Shown here: positions 29,062-38,470 of the stretch, piece after piece
Layout of the letters: each line of letters begins with the position of its first letter
Position numbering within the stretch: position 1 is the stretch's first letter
Source of the DNA: Chitinophagales bacterium
Lineage (GTDB): Bacteria; Bacteroidota; Bacteroidia; Chitinophagales; Chitinophagaceae
Reading direction: 5' to 3'
Assembly (NCBI GenBank): GCA_015655015.1
Contig: JAATFV010000178.1
Coordinates: 1-64,000, forward strand
DNA: 64,000 nt
Program-made: the position numbers and the translations under genes
The notes under the pieces: model-generated
What the model was told of the DNA's origin: nothing
Database searches by the model: none
Seen by the model: the letters and a program-made list of their open reading frames with translations, nothing else

Positions 29062-31365
29062 TTGATGAAAAAGACTTTACGGATCGCGCGGATCGAGCTC
29101 AGTACCCTGTTCTTTTCCCCTATTGCCTGGTTTTTATTGATCGTGCTGATGGTCCAGGTGGCCCTGAGCTATACCACCATGATGGAATGGATGGAAGAAT
29201 CCAAACAGCTGAATGGCAGCTTCGGAGCCCTGACCGCCACGATCTTCGCAGGTTCTTTCGGATCAGGCGTATTTTCAGGGATCCTCAGCAAGTTATACCT
29301 GTATATTCCATTGATCACTATGGGCCTGATGAGCCGGGAGATCAGCAGCGGAACGATCAAGCTCTTGTATTCCTCCCCGATAAAAGTGCGTGAGATCATT
29401 TATGGCAAATTCGTCGCCATGATGGTGTACAACTTATTGCTGATAGGAGTATTGTTATTGTTCGTAATCGCAGGCATCATCACGGTGCCGCACCTGGATT
29501 ATGGCCTGACCTTATCCGGCCTCCTGGGGATCTACCTGCTGTTATGCGCCTATTCAGCCATCGGACTGTTTATGTCCTGCCTGACGGCTTACCAGGTAGT
29601 GGCTGCCATCAGCACATTCGTTATTTTCGCGTTCCTGAGCTATATCGGGACGATGTGGCAGGAGATCGATTTCGTAAGGGACCTTACCTATTCCCTTGCT
29701 ATGACAGGCCGTGCCGAAAAAATGATCGGCGGACTTATTACGACAAAGGATCTGGCCTATTTCGGAGTGATCATCTATATTTTCCTGGGACTTTCCATTC
29801 TTAAATTAAGATCGACGAGAGAGTCCCGCCCTATCCTTATCCGCATAGGACAATATACTTTTGTCGTCGTTTCCGCTATAATGATCGGTTATCTCACCTC
29901 CCGGCCGGGTTTCATCGGTTACTGTGACGCTACTGCCACGAAATCAAATACCCTGAGCGAAAATACCCAGCAAATAATAAAAGGGATGGGTTATGATCCT
30001 ATAGAAGTGACCACTTATATCAATTTCCTGGACAGGACTTACGGATACGATCAGCCGAGTCAGCGAAATGCGGATATGGACCGGTGGGAGGCTTATGTAC
30101 GGTTCAAATCCAATATCAAATTCAAGTATGTCTATTATTATGACAGCGTCCTGTCCGAATCCAATTTCTATAAATGGACCAAGGGCAAGACCAATAAAGA
30201 GATCGTCGAAATGCGGACGAAGGCCTATAAAATGGATATACATACCCTGATGACACCGGAGGAGATCAGGCCGCTCATCGATCTGCGGCCGGAGGATAAC
30301 AGGCTGGTGATGAAATTAAAATACAAGGACAGGTCCACTTTCCTGCGCGTCTTTAATGACATGGAATTCTGGCCCGGAGAAACGGAAGTGGATGCGGCCT
30401 TCAAACGCATGACCGTTAAGCTGCCGAAGATCGCCTTCCTCGACGGAGGGTTCGAACGCAGCATCTATAAGGCAGGCGACAGGGATTATAAGACCCTTAC
30501 CAACCAGAAGTCTTTCCGGTATGCCCTGATCAACCAGGGTTTTGATGTGGATACGGTGAATGCAGAGAACAGGGATATCCCTACCGATATCGCAGCGCTG
30601 GTGATCGGTGATCCCAAAACAAATTTCAGCCCCCAGGCCCTGGCCAGGATCCAGCAATACATAGACGGGGGCGGTAACCTGCTGATTGCCGGCGAGCCGG
30701 GCAAACAGTCGGTCCTCAACCCGTTGTTAAAGGGCCTTGGCGTACAATTGATGGATGGCGCCATCGTACAGCGCAGCAGGGATTATTCTCCCAACCTGGT
30801 ATTACCCTACCTCACCAGCACGGGTGCGGGTCTGTCTAAAAGAATGGACTTTGATTTCCAGGACAGCGTCCGGATGTCCATGCCATCCGTTGCAGGATTG
30901 ACCTATGACAGCAGTGCACCCTATTCGATCAGGCCCCTGCTGGTGACTGATGAAAAGGTGAGCTGGAATAAAAAAGGCGCGTTTGCGCTGGATTCTGCTG
31001 AAGTGGCCTATTCTCCCGCAGAAGGTGACGAGAAAAGGGCCATTCCTACCGCACTGGCTTTGACGCGGAAAGTGGGCGGCAGAGAGCAGCGCATCGTCGT
31101 GATGGGGGATGCCGACATCTTGAGCAATTCGGAGCTGGGAAGGAACAATGTGAGAAACGACAACTTCCATTTTAATACGGCCTTATTCGGATGGTTTGCC
31201 AATGGGGAGTTCCCGATAGAAACGACCCGGCCAAGGTCGAAGGACAATCATTTGATCCTGAATGCCCTGGGCGTAAATATTCTAAAAGCGCTGTTCTTAT
31301 GGATCCTGCCCGGCCTGATACTGATAGGCGGGGCCATCTTTCTGATCAGACGTAAAAGAAAATAA
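29062..31365 (+). CDS. ABC-2 type permease fused to Gldg-family (GldG-like) domain
   Basis: Six N-terminal TM helices (GldF-like), then a soluble region with GYDPIEVTTYINFLDRTYGYD...LIAGEPGKQSVLNPLLKGLGVQL, and a C-terminal TM. Confidence 0.88.
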   Translation: MMKKTLRIARIELSTLFFSPIAWFLLIVLMVQVALSYTTMMEWMEESKQLNGSFGALTATIFAGSFGSGVFSGILSKLYLYIPLITMGLMSREISSGTIKLLYSSPIKVREIIYGKFVAMMVYNLLLIGVLLLFVIAGIITVPHLDYGLTLSGLLGIYLLLCAYSAIGLFMSCLTAYQVVAAISTFVIFAFLSYIGTMWQEIDFVRDLTYSLAMTGRAEKMIGGLITTKDLAYFGVIIYIFLGLSILKLRSTRESRPILIRIGQYTFVVVSAIMIGYLTSRPGFIGYCDATATKSNTLSENTQQIIKGMGYDPIEVTTYINFLDRTYGYDQPSQRNADMDRWEAYVRFKSNIKFKYVYYYDSVLSESNFYKWTKGKTNKEIVEMRTKAYKMDIHTLMTPEEIRPLIDLRPEDNRLVMKLKYKDRSTFLRVFNDMEFWPGETEVDAAFKRMTVKLPKIAFLDGGFERSIYKAGDRDYKTLTNQKSFRYALINQGFDVDTVNAENRDIPTDIAALVIGDPKTNFSPQALARIQQYIDGGGNLLIAGEPGKQSVLNPLLKGLGVQLMDGAIVQRSRDYSPNLVLPYLTSTGAGLSKRMDFDFQDSVRMSMPSVAGLTYDSSAPYSIRPLLVTDEKVSWNKKGAFALDSAEVAYSPAEGDEKRAIPTALALTRKVGGREQRIVVMGDADILSNSELGRNNVRNDNFHFNTALFGWFANGEFPIETTRPRSKDNHLILNALGVNILKALFLWILPGLILIGGAIFLIRRKRK

Positions 31366-31395
31366 TAATAATCTGTACCCTTATCTTAACCCATT

Positions 31396-31430
31396 AGCCT
31401 GATTTTGCCAATACCTGGTAAAATCAGGCT
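31396..31430. terminator. Bidirectional intrinsic terminator between convergent genes
   Basis: AGCCTGATTTTGCC-aatacct-GGTAAAATCAGGCT hairpin at the 3' ends of the Gldg-like (+) and NUC1 (-) genes. Confidence 0.75.
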
Positions 31431-32328
31431 ATTTTCCCGCATCCTTTTTGTTCTCCAGCACACTCCGGACCGTGTTCGGAATATTCGACAGCAAAGTATA
31501 GCCCGTGGCATTCTCGATGTCCTTCACAGCGCAGATATACAAGGTCCAGTCCGAACTGATCGTATTGATATTGGGCGTATTAACGGCGATGACCCTCGTG
31601 CTGGTATCGATCCTGCTGAGATCATTATTGCCATTGGGGAGGACTACAATGACCTTCCAGATATTGGAGGGCACGATGACCTTGCCGGCATCTACGGAGC
31701 TGGCAGTCCCGTTGGAGCCTGTTCCTCCGGCACCGTAACTGCCCATAATGACGTAGATCTCGTCTCCGGCCTTCACGAGAGAACGGCCATATGCTTCCAG
31801 GTTACCCCATGTCTGCTGATTGTTATGCGGGGCCTGAGGGATCATATTGTCCATGAGGAAAGTAGCCTGGTTAGCAGCCGTACTGCTGGTCCTGTCTCCG
31901 GAGGGACAGTTATGCCCCCGATCGAATCCCGAACCTGAATAGCCATTGGCAGGAACTTCATACCATCCTGCGGGAAGATTGCTATCGGGCCTGAAGTCAT
32001 TGGAGCGGTCTATGGAACCGAGCGAAGTATCGCCTACATACCAGCTCACCCAGTTTGGTTCGTTCCTGTCCCGGTTATAAGATTCAATATAATATCCCTG
32101 ATTGTAAAGATAGTTGTCGGCATTGGAGGTATCGGCGGTAGCCCCGCTGGGATTGCCCAGGAGAAGATTGGAATTGTCAGCGAACAACGTGCTGTCGGTC
32201 CTGGCTGTCCCCGGTGCGGCAGGAACTTTTCCTGTCGATGGTTTGCCTGGCGCAATCACCTTTCTGGCGCAGGAGCCAAAGATTAGCAGGATGATCATGG
32301 GGGCGAGGAACAGACGTTGGTTTCGCAT
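31429..32328 (-). CDS. DNA/RNA non-specific endonuclease (NUC1), lipoprotein
   Basis: Lipobox LLIFGSCARK; YSGSGFDRGHNCPSGDRTSSTAANQATFLMDNMIPQAPHNNQQTWGNLE (DRGH active site). Confidence 0.92.
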   Translation of the reverse strand: MRNQRLFLAPMIILLIFGSCARKVIAPGKPSTGKVPAAPGTARTDSTLFADNSNLLLGNPSGATADTSNADNYLYNQGYYIESYNRDRNEPNWVSWYVGDTSLGSIDRSNDFRPDSNLPAGWYEVPANGYSGSGFDRGHNCPSGDRTSSTAANQATFLMDNMIPQAPHNNQQTWGNLEAYGRSLVKAGDEIYVIMGSYGAGGTGSNGTASSVDAGKVIVPSNIWKVIVVLPNGNNDLSRIDTSTRVIAVNTPNINTISSDWTLYICAVKDIENATGYTLLSNIPNTVRSVLENKKDAGK

Positions 32329-32341
32329 GGTCTAAATTTAA

Positions 32342-32379
32342 CGTAAAGTCCGCAGGCATTTTTGTCTGCGGACTTTACG
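32342..32379 (-). terminator. Perfect hairpin, probable terminator of the GlxA-like regulator gene
   Basis: CGTAAAGTCCGCAG-gcatttttgt-CTGCGGACTTTACG, 14-bp perfect stem between two minus-strand genes. Confidence 0.7.
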
Positions 32380-32435
32380 ATTTTATTACTTTTTCACGCT
32401 GACTTCGCCGGCGTCGCGCTTAACGTCGGCATCGA

Positions 32436-33425
32436 TTACGCTTTCCCGGCCCGGTAAGCCCCATGAAATTTTTCCCGGTAGCTGGTAGGCGTCATGCCTA
32501 CCGTCTTCCGGAAGACTTTCCGGAAAGCCTTCGGATCGTTATACCCGGAATTCAGCATGACTTCCGTCATTTGCTGATTGGTCTGCTCCAGCAGTTTTTT
32601 CGCTGCCTCTACCCTTGTTTTTTGCAGGTATTCTATCGGCGTAATACCGATCACCTGTTTGAACCTTCTCACGATATTTCTGCGGCTGGCAGGAACGTCT
32701 TTGATCATCTCTTCGATCGTTTCCGCTTCGTGATAGGCTGCCGCTATTTTCTGCTGCGCCATGGCTACCAGCTCATCCCGGTGGTTTTGTGTTGGAACAA
32801 AAGTGGCGAAATAGGATTGCTGCTCCCTGTCCATGTCGATGGCAAATATTTTGGCGGTCCTTACCGCAATCTCCTTGCCACACCGCTGTTCTATCAGGTG
32901 CAGCATCAAGTGAAATCCGGAAGTAGCTCCTCCACTCGTATAAAGCCCGCTCTCGCCCGTAACGATCCGGTCAGGCTGTAGCTTAACAGCAGGGAAGGCG
33001 GAAGCAAAGGCAGGACAGGCATCGATATGGGTAGTGGCTGTTTTGCCATCCAGCAGACCGGTAGCGCCCAATAAAAAGGCCCCGGTGCAATAACTGGCGA
33101 TTTCGGACCCGGCCCGGAACTGCTGTTGCAGCCAGGGAATATATTCCCGGTTTTCGGCCAGGGTCTTTTGCATGTCATTGGTCGTGAAGGCGGGAATGAA
33201 GATCAGGTCCTGCCTGGGCTGATCCCGGATAAGCTGTGGTTTATATCCGGGAAATCCATTCGACTCTTCCTGTTTCATTCCGCTGGTACACAAGATCTTG
33301 ATAGAGAAGGGGGCTTCCTGTTCCTGCTCCGTATAAAATCTGTTCACCGTTTCGAAAACATCCAGAATGGCCGCTACGCTTAATAAGCGGTATTTCCGGG
33401 TCAGCAAAATACCTAATTGTATCAT
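32436..33425 (-). CDS. GlxA/DJ-1-type AraC family transcriptional regulator
   Basis: N-terminal amidotransferase-like domain (EIASYCTGAFLLGATGLLDGKTATTH) and AraC HTH. Confidence 0.9.
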   Translation of the reverse strand: MIQLGILLTRKYRLLSVAAILDVFETVNRFYTEQEQEAPFSIKILCTSGMKQEESNGFPGYKPQLIRDQPRQDLIFIPAFTTNDMQKTLAENREYIPWLQQQFRAGSEIASYCTGAFLLGATGLLDGKTATTHIDACPAFASAFPAVKLQPDRIVTGESGLYTSGGATSGFHLMLHLIEQRCGKEIAVRTAKIFAIDMDREQQSYFATFVPTQNHRDELVAMAQQKIAAAYHEAETIEEMIKDVPASRRNIVRRFKQVIGITPIEYLQKTRVEAAKKLLEQTNQQMTEVMLNSGYNDPKAFRKVFRKTVGMTPTSYREKFHGAYRAGKA

Positions 33426-33619
33426 TCGCAGTGTTTTTCAGTATATAAGGTTAAACTGATCTAAAGGTATAAATTTTGTCCTGAATACCCCTCAGGATTG
33501 ACGTTAATTGCCGCTCAGTTGTATAGGTATGGCCGGTATCTTAGTAGCAGGAAAGGCAGGTACAGCGCTAACACAGTTTCAATCTCAACCAATAAAAATA
33601 AAAAAAAAACCTCGAATCA

Positions 33620-33721
33620 ATGGGGCAATCCCTGACACCCGGCAACAATATCAGCCTGGCCGTCAGCCCCGACAGCGAAGCCGAAGCCGCCAGGATATTC
33701 AATGGCCTTTCACTTGGATAA
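33620..33721 (+). pseudogene. Fragment of a VOC/PhnB-like gene (33 codons)
   Basis: ATG...TAA encodes MGQSLTPGNNISLAVSPDSEAEAARIFNGLSLG, resembling the central PhnB/VOC segment (TPGNNISLxVxxDSExEAxxxFNxLSxGG); flanking domain absent. Confidence 0.5.
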
Positions 33722-33728
33722 GGCGGAA

Positions 33729-34046
33729 TTATTTAAATACCTTGTTCAGGATTTGATTGGTCTGCTTCATGGTGGCCGTCAATTCGCCGAAATCTTCCGG
33801 GCCGGCAGGCTCTCTGGCAGGTTTCGGCGTTTTTTCTTCCTGCCGGAGTGCATTCTCCTGCCGGAGTGCAGGATCCCTGCGCCATTCCAACAGTCCGTAG
33901 ATACAAAAGATCCCCGTCTCCGTTAACAATCCGGCCGTCAGGGCTGTATCCCCAAAATCTTTATGTTCCAGTTTGCCCCAGGCTCCGAATACTACGATCG
34001 CAGCCCCGAATGAATACGCGGTGTTGATGATTTTTTGCAGGCGCAT
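33729..34046 (-). CDS. Hypothetical small membrane protein
   Basis: TM-like YSFGAAIVVFGAWGKL and FGDTALTAGLLTETGIFCIYGLLEWRR. Confidence 0.65.
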   Translation of the reverse strand: MRLQKIINTAYSFGAAIVVFGAWGKLEHKDFGDTALTAGLLTETGIFCIYGLLEWRRDPALRQENALRQEEKTPKPAREPAGPEDFGELTATMKQTNQILNKVFK

Positions 34047-34083
34047 ATGTTGAAGTTTAGTGTAGTACAGGGTCGATAAGCGA

Positions 34084-34908
34084 TTAATTTATTCGTTTTG
34101 CCAGGAACCTGTCTCCCGGAGTAGCCCTGTCTGCCGGAACGGCAGACGGGCGTTCAAGCGTGACAGGATGTTTCTCCGATCGCAGCGGCCTCAGGTTGGT
34201 GAACGTAAATTGGATACCGATAAAAGCAACCAGAAAAATGGAAATAACGATCGTATTCGTTTTTGTTTCCGGCTTGCGGATTCCCGAGAAAAAATAGGCG
34301 GGAATGAAAATAAAAAGCGCAATGGCGAGACCCGTAAGCCAGAGGCCGAGCCAGATAATATCCATATGAGGCCAGGGGGAACCCAGAAATTTTGGCCAGC
34401 CGGGGCTCAGCCACTTCAGGAGCATGCAAAAGAAATACAATAACCCGGCGATGACGCCGCTTACCAGGATCAGCCTGTCCCGGCTGGCAATTTTTTCTTT
34501 GATCTTTACAAATACGATCAGAGGAATAAACAAGAAGACAAAAGACACAAAAGCCAGAAATAACAGAAAATCAGTAAGATGAGATTCCATGACTTTACAG
34601 AAAGAGCCGCCCGCAAAGGCTGCGATGGAGAATGTTCCGCTGATGATCATTGCTTTTTTCATGGGATGATTGTTTGTAAGCGTTAAAAGATATAAGGTTT
34701 CCTCTTCTATTTCACGTAACTCGTTTTTATAAAAATCTTTGATAACAGAGGAATAGAAATTTTCGAAATCCCCGTCTTCTTCCAGGTTGTGCTCGATAAG
34801 GATGCATATGTGATCCAGGAGATTTTGCTGCAGGCTCTCCAGCTTAATGCCGCGACTGCGGATGTCATTAAGGATAAAATCCATCTCTTGCTCATTGATA
34901 ATGTACAT
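34084..34908 (-). CDS. Multi-TM protein partner of PadR, N-terminal HAAS-like helical domain
   Basis: N-terminal soluble helices (LQQNLLDHICILIEHNLEEDGDFENFYSSVIKDF) then about 6 TM helices; start codon abuts the PadR stop (TGAATG). Confidence 0.7.
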   Translation of the reverse strand: MYIINEQEMDFILNDIRSRGIKLESLQQNLLDHICILIEHNLEEDGDFENFYSSVIKDFYKNELREIEEETLYLLTLTNNHPMKKAMIISGTFSIAAFAGGSFCKVMESHLTDFLLFLAFVSFVFLFIPLIVFVKIKEKIASRDRLILVSGVIAGLLYFFCMLLKWLSPGWPKFLGSPWPHMDIIWLGLWLTGLAIALFIFIPAYFFSGIRKPETKTNTIVISIFLVAFIGIQFTFTNLRPLRSEKHPVTLERPSAVPADRATPGDRFLAKRIN

Positions 34909-35250
34909 TCACACCGTTTTTGGTTTTATACCTAACAAAAAGACCATCGTATCCATAAAATCGGCCAGCTCCTTCACCTTTTCTTTCGTCTTTGCCTTCC
35001 CGGCCGGACTTAAACTATAATACTTCCGTATCCGTTTCCCTATATATTCGATTTCCGTGGTGACCAATCCATCATGTTCCAGCGCATGGAGGGTAGGATA
35101 TAGGGACCCTTCTGTGATCTGGATTTTGTCAAGCGTTAATTCCTTTACTTTCTGAGTAATCTCATAACCATACATTTTCTTATTATCGGCTAATAACTTT
35201 AATACAATGGTCTTAAGGGTCCCCTTTACTAATTCGGAAGAATAATTCAT
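34909..35250 (-). CDS. PadR family transcriptional regulator
   Basis: MNYSSELVKGTLKTIVLKLLADNKKMYGYEITQKVKELTLDKIQITEGSLYPTLHALEHDGLVTTE. Confidence 0.93.
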   Translation of the reverse strand: MNYSSELVKGTLKTIVLKLLADNKKMYGYEITQKVKELTLDKIQITEGSLYPTLHALEHDGLVTTEIEYIGKRIRKYYSLSPAGKAKTKEKVKELADFMDTMVFLLGIKPKTV

Positions 35251-35326
35251 AATGGTAAAATTAATGCATTGGTCAAATATACATAGTATTCCAATGTATT
35301 GCAAAGTTATATGTGATTTTTTTTTG

Positions 35327-35977
35327 CTAATAATGCGGAAGGATCTCCCGGAAGATCCGGTTGATCTCGGCTGCGTGGCTGATGATCAGCATATGGCTGG
35401 CTTTTGGAATAATGTGGCTGGGCCGGGTAAGCCGCATCGGGAATATTTCATCCCGGGAGCCATGTATGTGCCAGAGAGGATGGGGAATATCCTCATTCCG
35501 CCAATCCAGGACAGCGTCGAGGGCCCATTTGATAAACCAGGGGTCTCCATCCCGGATGATCTGCCGGAGCAATTTTTTATCCTCCTCTTTCTCGCGGGTG
35601 AAATATCTTTTAAGGACGGAAGCGCCTTTGAAAAAAGAGGCCGGCAGCATGGTGGAGATCCTCAAAAAGCGGGCAACCGCGTAATACCGGGGTATTTGAG
35701 CCGATACAGGAACCGAGCTGATAAGGATGGTGGCGACCGGAGGGAAATGTTTGGCGATCTCTACGGCTATGATACCGCCCATGGATACGCCTGCCAGGAT
35801 AAAAGGCTGTGCTGTATCAATTTGTTCCGTCAATCGCAGCGCATACTCCGGAAGGGTCTCATTTTTTTTAGGATTGATCCAATCCACGTACCGGATCTGG
35901 AAGTCCGCCGGCAGCCGGACATGTTTAAATAACCTTCTGTCGCCCCCGATGCCGCTGATAAAATATACGTTAATCAT
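35327..35977 (-). CDS. Alpha/beta hydrolase
   Basis: AQPFILAGVSMGGIIAVEIAKHF (GxSxG) and C-terminal HIHGSRDEIFP...ASHMLIISHAAEI. Confidence 0.85.
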   Translation of the reverse strand: MINVYFISGIGGDRRLFKHVRLPADFQIRYVDWINPKKNETLPEYALRLTEQIDTAQPFILAGVSMGGIIAVEIAKHFPPVATILISSVPVSAQIPRYYAVARFLRISTMLPASFFKGASVLKRYFTREKEEDKKLLRQIIRDGDPWFIKWALDAVLDWRNEDIPHPLWHIHGSRDEIFPMRLTRPSHIIPKASHMLIISHAAEINRIFREILPHY

Positions 35978-36070
35978 TCCGTAGGGTCAATGTATTATAT
36001 AAAAGATACTGACAATTTCCCATATCCGGGAGCAAAGTAAATTATCTTTAGTTTAATTTATCTTTGAGCT

Positions 36071-36571
36071 ATGAAAATTTATGAGTCTCTTCGCGACCGG
36101 TTGAGAACCCAACATCAGGCTATCGAAAGTATCCTTTCCCCTCTAGACAGAACACGTTTGCTGGTTCACCCTCAACCGGGCAAATGGAATATCCTGGAGA
36201 ATGTCGCGCATTTGGGAAGATACCAGCTCGTCTTTATTGACAGGGTTACGCAAATCCTGCATAGCGTAGAAGAGCCGCTATTCGAACGATATGTAGCGGA
36301 AGAGGACCCGGAATTTGAAAGTTGGAGGAATTTGTCCATCGAAGCTTTAATGAGTCAAATTGAAAGCGACCGGAAATATATTTATGTTTTGATCACTAAT
36401 CTGACGGAGGCTGCGCAAAGCAGGGCCGGCACTCATAAAAAATATGGAAAGTTAACGATCGTGCAGTGGACGGAGTTCTTTGTCTTGCACGAGGCCCATC
36501 ATATTTATACCATTTTTCAATTGGCAAATGACACAGCGCTCCCTTCGGCAGGAGAGAAATTACTTATCTGA
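36071..36571 (+). CDS. DinB family protein
   Basis: LLVHPQPGKWNILENVAHLGRYQ...VQWTEFFVLHEAHHIYTIFQL. Confidence 0.88.
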   Translation: MKIYESLRDRLRTQHQAIESILSPLDRTRLLVHPQPGKWNILENVAHLGRYQLVFIDRVTQILHSVEEPLFERYVAEEDPEFESWRNLSIEALMSQIESDRKYIYVLITNLTEAAQSRAGTHKKYGKLTIVQWTEFFVLHEAHHIYTIFQLANDTALPSAGEKLLI

Positions 36572-36610
36572 TATTATGAAAAGGCCCTTTCTCATTAAAT
36601 CTTCCTGTGA

Positions 36611-38389
36611 ATGGCAAATCCCTATATCTCGCTGCTTCAGACGGCCTGGCGTTACGCTCGCCGGGAAAGGAAAAAATATGTGCTGGTATATGCGATGTTC
36701 CTGGCAGCCACTCTTATATACTCCCTGAACCCTATTCTCTTCGGGTGGTTTATCGGGAAAGTCCAGCGGGACAGCGGACAGGTACTCCACTATACGCTTA
36801 TATATGTCGGTTGTTATATCGGCCTGAAATTCGCACAATGGTGCTTCCATGGTCCCGGCCGTATTATGGAACGCACCCTTGCCTTTCACCTCAGCCGGAA
36901 TTTCCTGCAGGAGAAATATCACCAGGTGTTGCACCTGCCGGTGAAATGGCACCAGGACCATCATAGCGGCGCTACCATCAATCGTGTCCGAAAAGCCTAC
37001 GAGGCCCTTCGGGAATTTTTCGACAAGGGCTTTATCTATATCTATGCGATCGCGAAATTTTTTTTCTCCGTCATTGCCATGTTCTATTTTTCTCCGCTTT
37101 TCGGCAGCATCGCTATTGGGTTGGGAGTGCTCACCATTTTTATTATCCGCACCTTTGACCGGCCCTTTGTCCTGGCGCTGGAAGAAGTGAATGAAAAAGA
37201 GCACATCGTATCTTCTACGCTTTTTGACAGCCTGTCCAATATCATGACCGTCATCACGCTGCGGCTGGAAAGCAGCATGGAAAAAGGACTTCTGCTCAAA
37301 GTGCAGCAGATTTTACGGCCTTTCCGTAAGAGCTCCCTCACCAATGAATGGAAATGGTTCTGCGCAGAAATGATGATCGTGCTCATTTATGGGGTCATCG
37401 CCTTCGGGTATATTTTCCAGCATTGGGCGCCCGGCAAGACCTTCTATGTGGGAGGGCTGGTCACCTTGCTGGCCTATGTGAATCAGTTTACCAGCGTTTT
37501 CCAGGACATAGCCTGGCAGTACACGGAAGTGGTGCAGTTCAATACCTATGTACAGACGGCCGCCGGTATCAGCACAGCATATGCGGAGCAGCATCGTGCC
37601 GACCAGCCGGGCGGGCTCCCGGAGAGCTGGCGTTTCCTGCAGGTCAGCCGGCTGAACTTTTCCCACCGGGAATCTTATGATATGGGACAACACGCGCAAA
37701 GCCTGCACAACCTGCACCTGGATATACAAAGAGGGAAAAAGATAGCCCTGATAGGAGAGAGCGGCAGCGGGAAGAGCACTCTCCTCTCTTTATTACGGGG
37801 CCTGTACCTGCCTGAGCCGGGTATTGAAATAAAAGTGGATGGGCATCGGTGTGATCTTGACAAGCTCAATGAAGCCGTCACCCTTTTTCCACAGGAGCCG
37901 GAGATCTTTGAAAATACACTGGCGTATAACATAACACTAGGCCTGCCTTTTACGGAGGAAGAAATTCTGCAGGTATGTGAAAGGGCCCATTTTGTCGAAG
38001 TGATCCGGCAATTGCCTCTCGGGTTGAACTCGGATATCCGGGAGAAAGGAGTTAATTTATCAGGCGGCCAGCGGCAGCGGCTGGCCCTGGCCCGGGGAAT
38101 ACTGGCTGCCCGGGACAGCGACCTGCTCCTTCTGGACGAACCTACCAGCAGCGTTGATCCCCGTACGGAATCTCTGATCTATGAAGGGCTGTTCAGCGCC
38201 TTTGCCGACAAGGCCCTTATTTCATCGATGCACCGCCTGCATTTACTGGGTCGTTTTGACTATATCTACATCCTTCACCAGGGAAGGATCGTCGATGAAG
38301 GAACATTCGTACAGCTGCGGGACAATAGCCCTGTCTTCCAGGAACTATGGCGTCATCAGAAAGACAGCTCCCGGCCGGATATTCCATAG
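36611..38389 (+). CDS. ABC transporter ATP-binding protein/permease (exporter half-transporter)
   Basis: TM domain, then IALIGESGSGKSTLLSLLRGLY, NLSGGQRQRLALARGILAARDSDLLLLDEPTSSVDP. Confidence 0.93.
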   Translation: MANPYISLLQTAWRYARRERKKYVLVYAMFLAATLIYSLNPILFGWFIGKVQRDSGQVLHYTLIYVGCYIGLKFAQWCFHGPGRIMERTLAFHLSRNFLQEKYHQVLHLPVKWHQDHHSGATINRVRKAYEALREFFDKGFIYIYAIAKFFFSVIAMFYFSPLFGSIAIGLGVLTIFIIRTFDRPFVLALEEVNEKEHIVSSTLFDSLSNIMTVITLRLESSMEKGLLLKVQQILRPFRKSSLTNEWKWFCAEMMIVLIYGVIAFGYIFQHWAPGKTFYVGGLVTLLAYVNQFTSVFQDIAWQYTEVVQFNTYVQTAAGISTAYAEQHRADQPGGLPESWRFLQVSRLNFSHRESYDMGQHAQSLHNLHLDIQRGKKIALIGESGSGKSTLLSLLRGLYLPEPGIEIKVDGHRCDLDKLNEAVTLFPQEPEIFENTLAYNITLGLPFTEEEILQVCERAHFVEVIRQLPLGLNSDIREKGVNLSGGQRQRLALARGILAARDSDLLLLDEPTSSVDPRTESLIYEGLFSAFADKALISSMHRLHLLGRFDYIYILHQGRIVDEGTFVQLRDNSPVFQELWRHQKDSSRPDIP

Positions 38390-38470
38390 TTGCCGTGACG
38401 GGATATCCCATAGTTGTCATGACCGGATATCCCATGCATGGTTGCCGTGGCCGGACATTTCATAATCGCC
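38375..38470. repeat. 24-bp-period tandem repeat including the ABC gene stop codon, 4 units
   Basis: CCGGATATTCCATAGTTGCCGTGA / CGGGATATCCCATAGTTGTCATGA / CCGGATATCCCATGCATGGTTGCCGTGG / CCGGACATTTCATAATCGCC. Confidence 0.9.

Noticed and set aside
31405-31938. 177-aa plus-strand ORF
   Set aside because: Antisense to the NUC1 nuclease gene and overlapping the terminator hairpin.
35252-35932. 226-aa plus-strand ORF
   Set aside because: Antisense to the alpha/beta hydrolase on the minus strand; no recognisable domain.
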